A DNA stretch of 64,000 bases from Parapristionchus giblindavisi. Taxonomy: Eukaryota; Nematoda; Chromadorea; Rhabditida; Diplogasteridae. Location: positions 1,116,001 through 1,180,000 of the forward strand of contig CALSFV010000019.1 in NCBI GenBank assembly GCA_943737045.1, read 5' to 3'. Of this stretch, positions 63,251 to 64,000 are shown in pieces. The position numbers and the translations under genes were made by a program. Below the pieces are notes generated by a model. The model searched no databases and was not told the origin of the DNA. It was given only the letters and a program-made list of their open reading frames with translations. The stretch's first letter is position 1. Every line of letters starts with the position of its first letter.

Positions 63251-64000
63251 TATTTTACTGCTGCTATAATGATCGAAGTACAAAGTAGCTTTTACTCTGA
63301 TATGATCAAGATAACTTGAGAAATATGAAAATGAAAATGAATCCTATCGTGTCATATACCAAATGAAAGAGCGAAAAATTCTGAATAAGATAAACTATTT
63401 CAAAGTGGTCAGTACGGCCAATATGTAAATTTATCTTTCAGTACTCTCCGTTTTTGGTACAAAACAGTATGTTACAAGTCAAATTGTCAATGATACTCAG
63501 CGAGTGATATACTATGTGAAAGAGGAAAAAATTCTGAATGAGACACACTTCAGGTCATGTCGATCTGTAATATTTTACTGCTGCTATAGTGATCGAAGTA
63601 CAAAAGTAGCTTTTACTCTGAAATGATCAAGATAACTTGAGAAATATGAAAATGAAAAATGAAACCTATCGTGTCATATACCAAATGAAAGAGCGAAAAA
63701 TTCTGAATAAGATAAACTATTTCAAAGTGGTCAGTACGGGCAATATGTAAATTTATCTTTCAGTACTCTCTGTTTTTGGTACAAAACAGTATGTTACAAG
63801 TGAAATTGTCAATGATACTCAGCGACTGATATACTATGTGAAAGAGAAAAAAATTCTGAATGAGACACACTTCAGGTTATGTCGATCTGTAATATTTTAC
63901 TGCTGCTATAATGATCGAAGTACAAAAGTAGCTTTTACTCTGATATGATTAAGATAACTTGAGAAATATGAAAATGAAAATGAATCCTATCGTGTCATAT

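Larger units (their letters stand above)
53501..64000 (-). repeat. Satellite array, block E: inverted orientation, separate subfamily
   Basis: About 33 monomers reading on the minus strand. Read on the plus strand, private variants are CAAGTGAAATTGTC, CAGCGACTGATATAC, TCAGGTTATGTCG and GTACGGGCAATATG; I did not find them in the plus-oriented blocks. Some monomers here carry the usual forms (CAAGTCAAATTG, CAGCGAGTGAT, GGTCATGTC). An almost exact 1607-bp (5-mer) duplication fills 53501-56714, and a 6- to 7-monomer unit recurs between about 59.6 and 63.25 kb. The array runs off the end of the window. Confidence 0.97.

Overview
The window is eukaryotic and almost entirely satellite DNA. About 59 kb of the 64 kb is one AT-rich tandem repeat with a 321-bp monomer (315- and 322-bp length variants), roughly 180 copies. 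I see no ordinary host gene, tRNA, rRNA, CRISPR array or bacterial-type operon. Two kinds of foreign DNA interrupt the array: one near-intact non-LTR retrotransposon (LINE), and one captured piece that looks like the 5' end of a host gene, present twice because its carrier unit was duplicated in tandem.

Organism: an animal, and I lean to a nematode. The captured piece has two TTTCAG-type 3' splice sites, one of them 21 nt upstream of an ATG as at trans-spliced nematode starts, and a compact GC-rich upstream region. The LINE has a CR1/Jockey-like layout. This is inference only; no marker gene fixes the taxon.

Layout: 1-9326 satellite in plus orientation (29 monomers); 9327-13360 the LINE, flanked by a 6-bp target-site duplication AACGTA; 13361-26309 satellite; 26310-26860 captured fragment, copy 1; 26861-27713 satellite; 27714-28264 captured fragment, copy 2; 28265-53500 satellite, changing subfamily near 42.6 kb; 53501-64000 satellite in the opposite orientation and of a different subfamily. 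Higher-order repeats are nested throughout: 2-, 3-, 4-, 5-, 6/7- and about 17-monomer units.

Most notable: (1) the LINE's ORF1 and ORF2 lie in the same frame, separated by a single TAA, and ORF2 has no in-frame ATG before its endonuclease and reverse transcriptase catalytic motifs, so it needs stop-codon readthrough or non-AUG initiation, or the TAA is a mutation in a polyprotein; (2) the 321-bp monomer is itself an old, diverged dimer of about 168 + 153 bp; (3) a host-gene 5' end with a broken splice donor is built into the satellite and amplified with it; (4) the array inverts sharply at 53500/53501, giving two long opposed arms with a 55-nt spacer.
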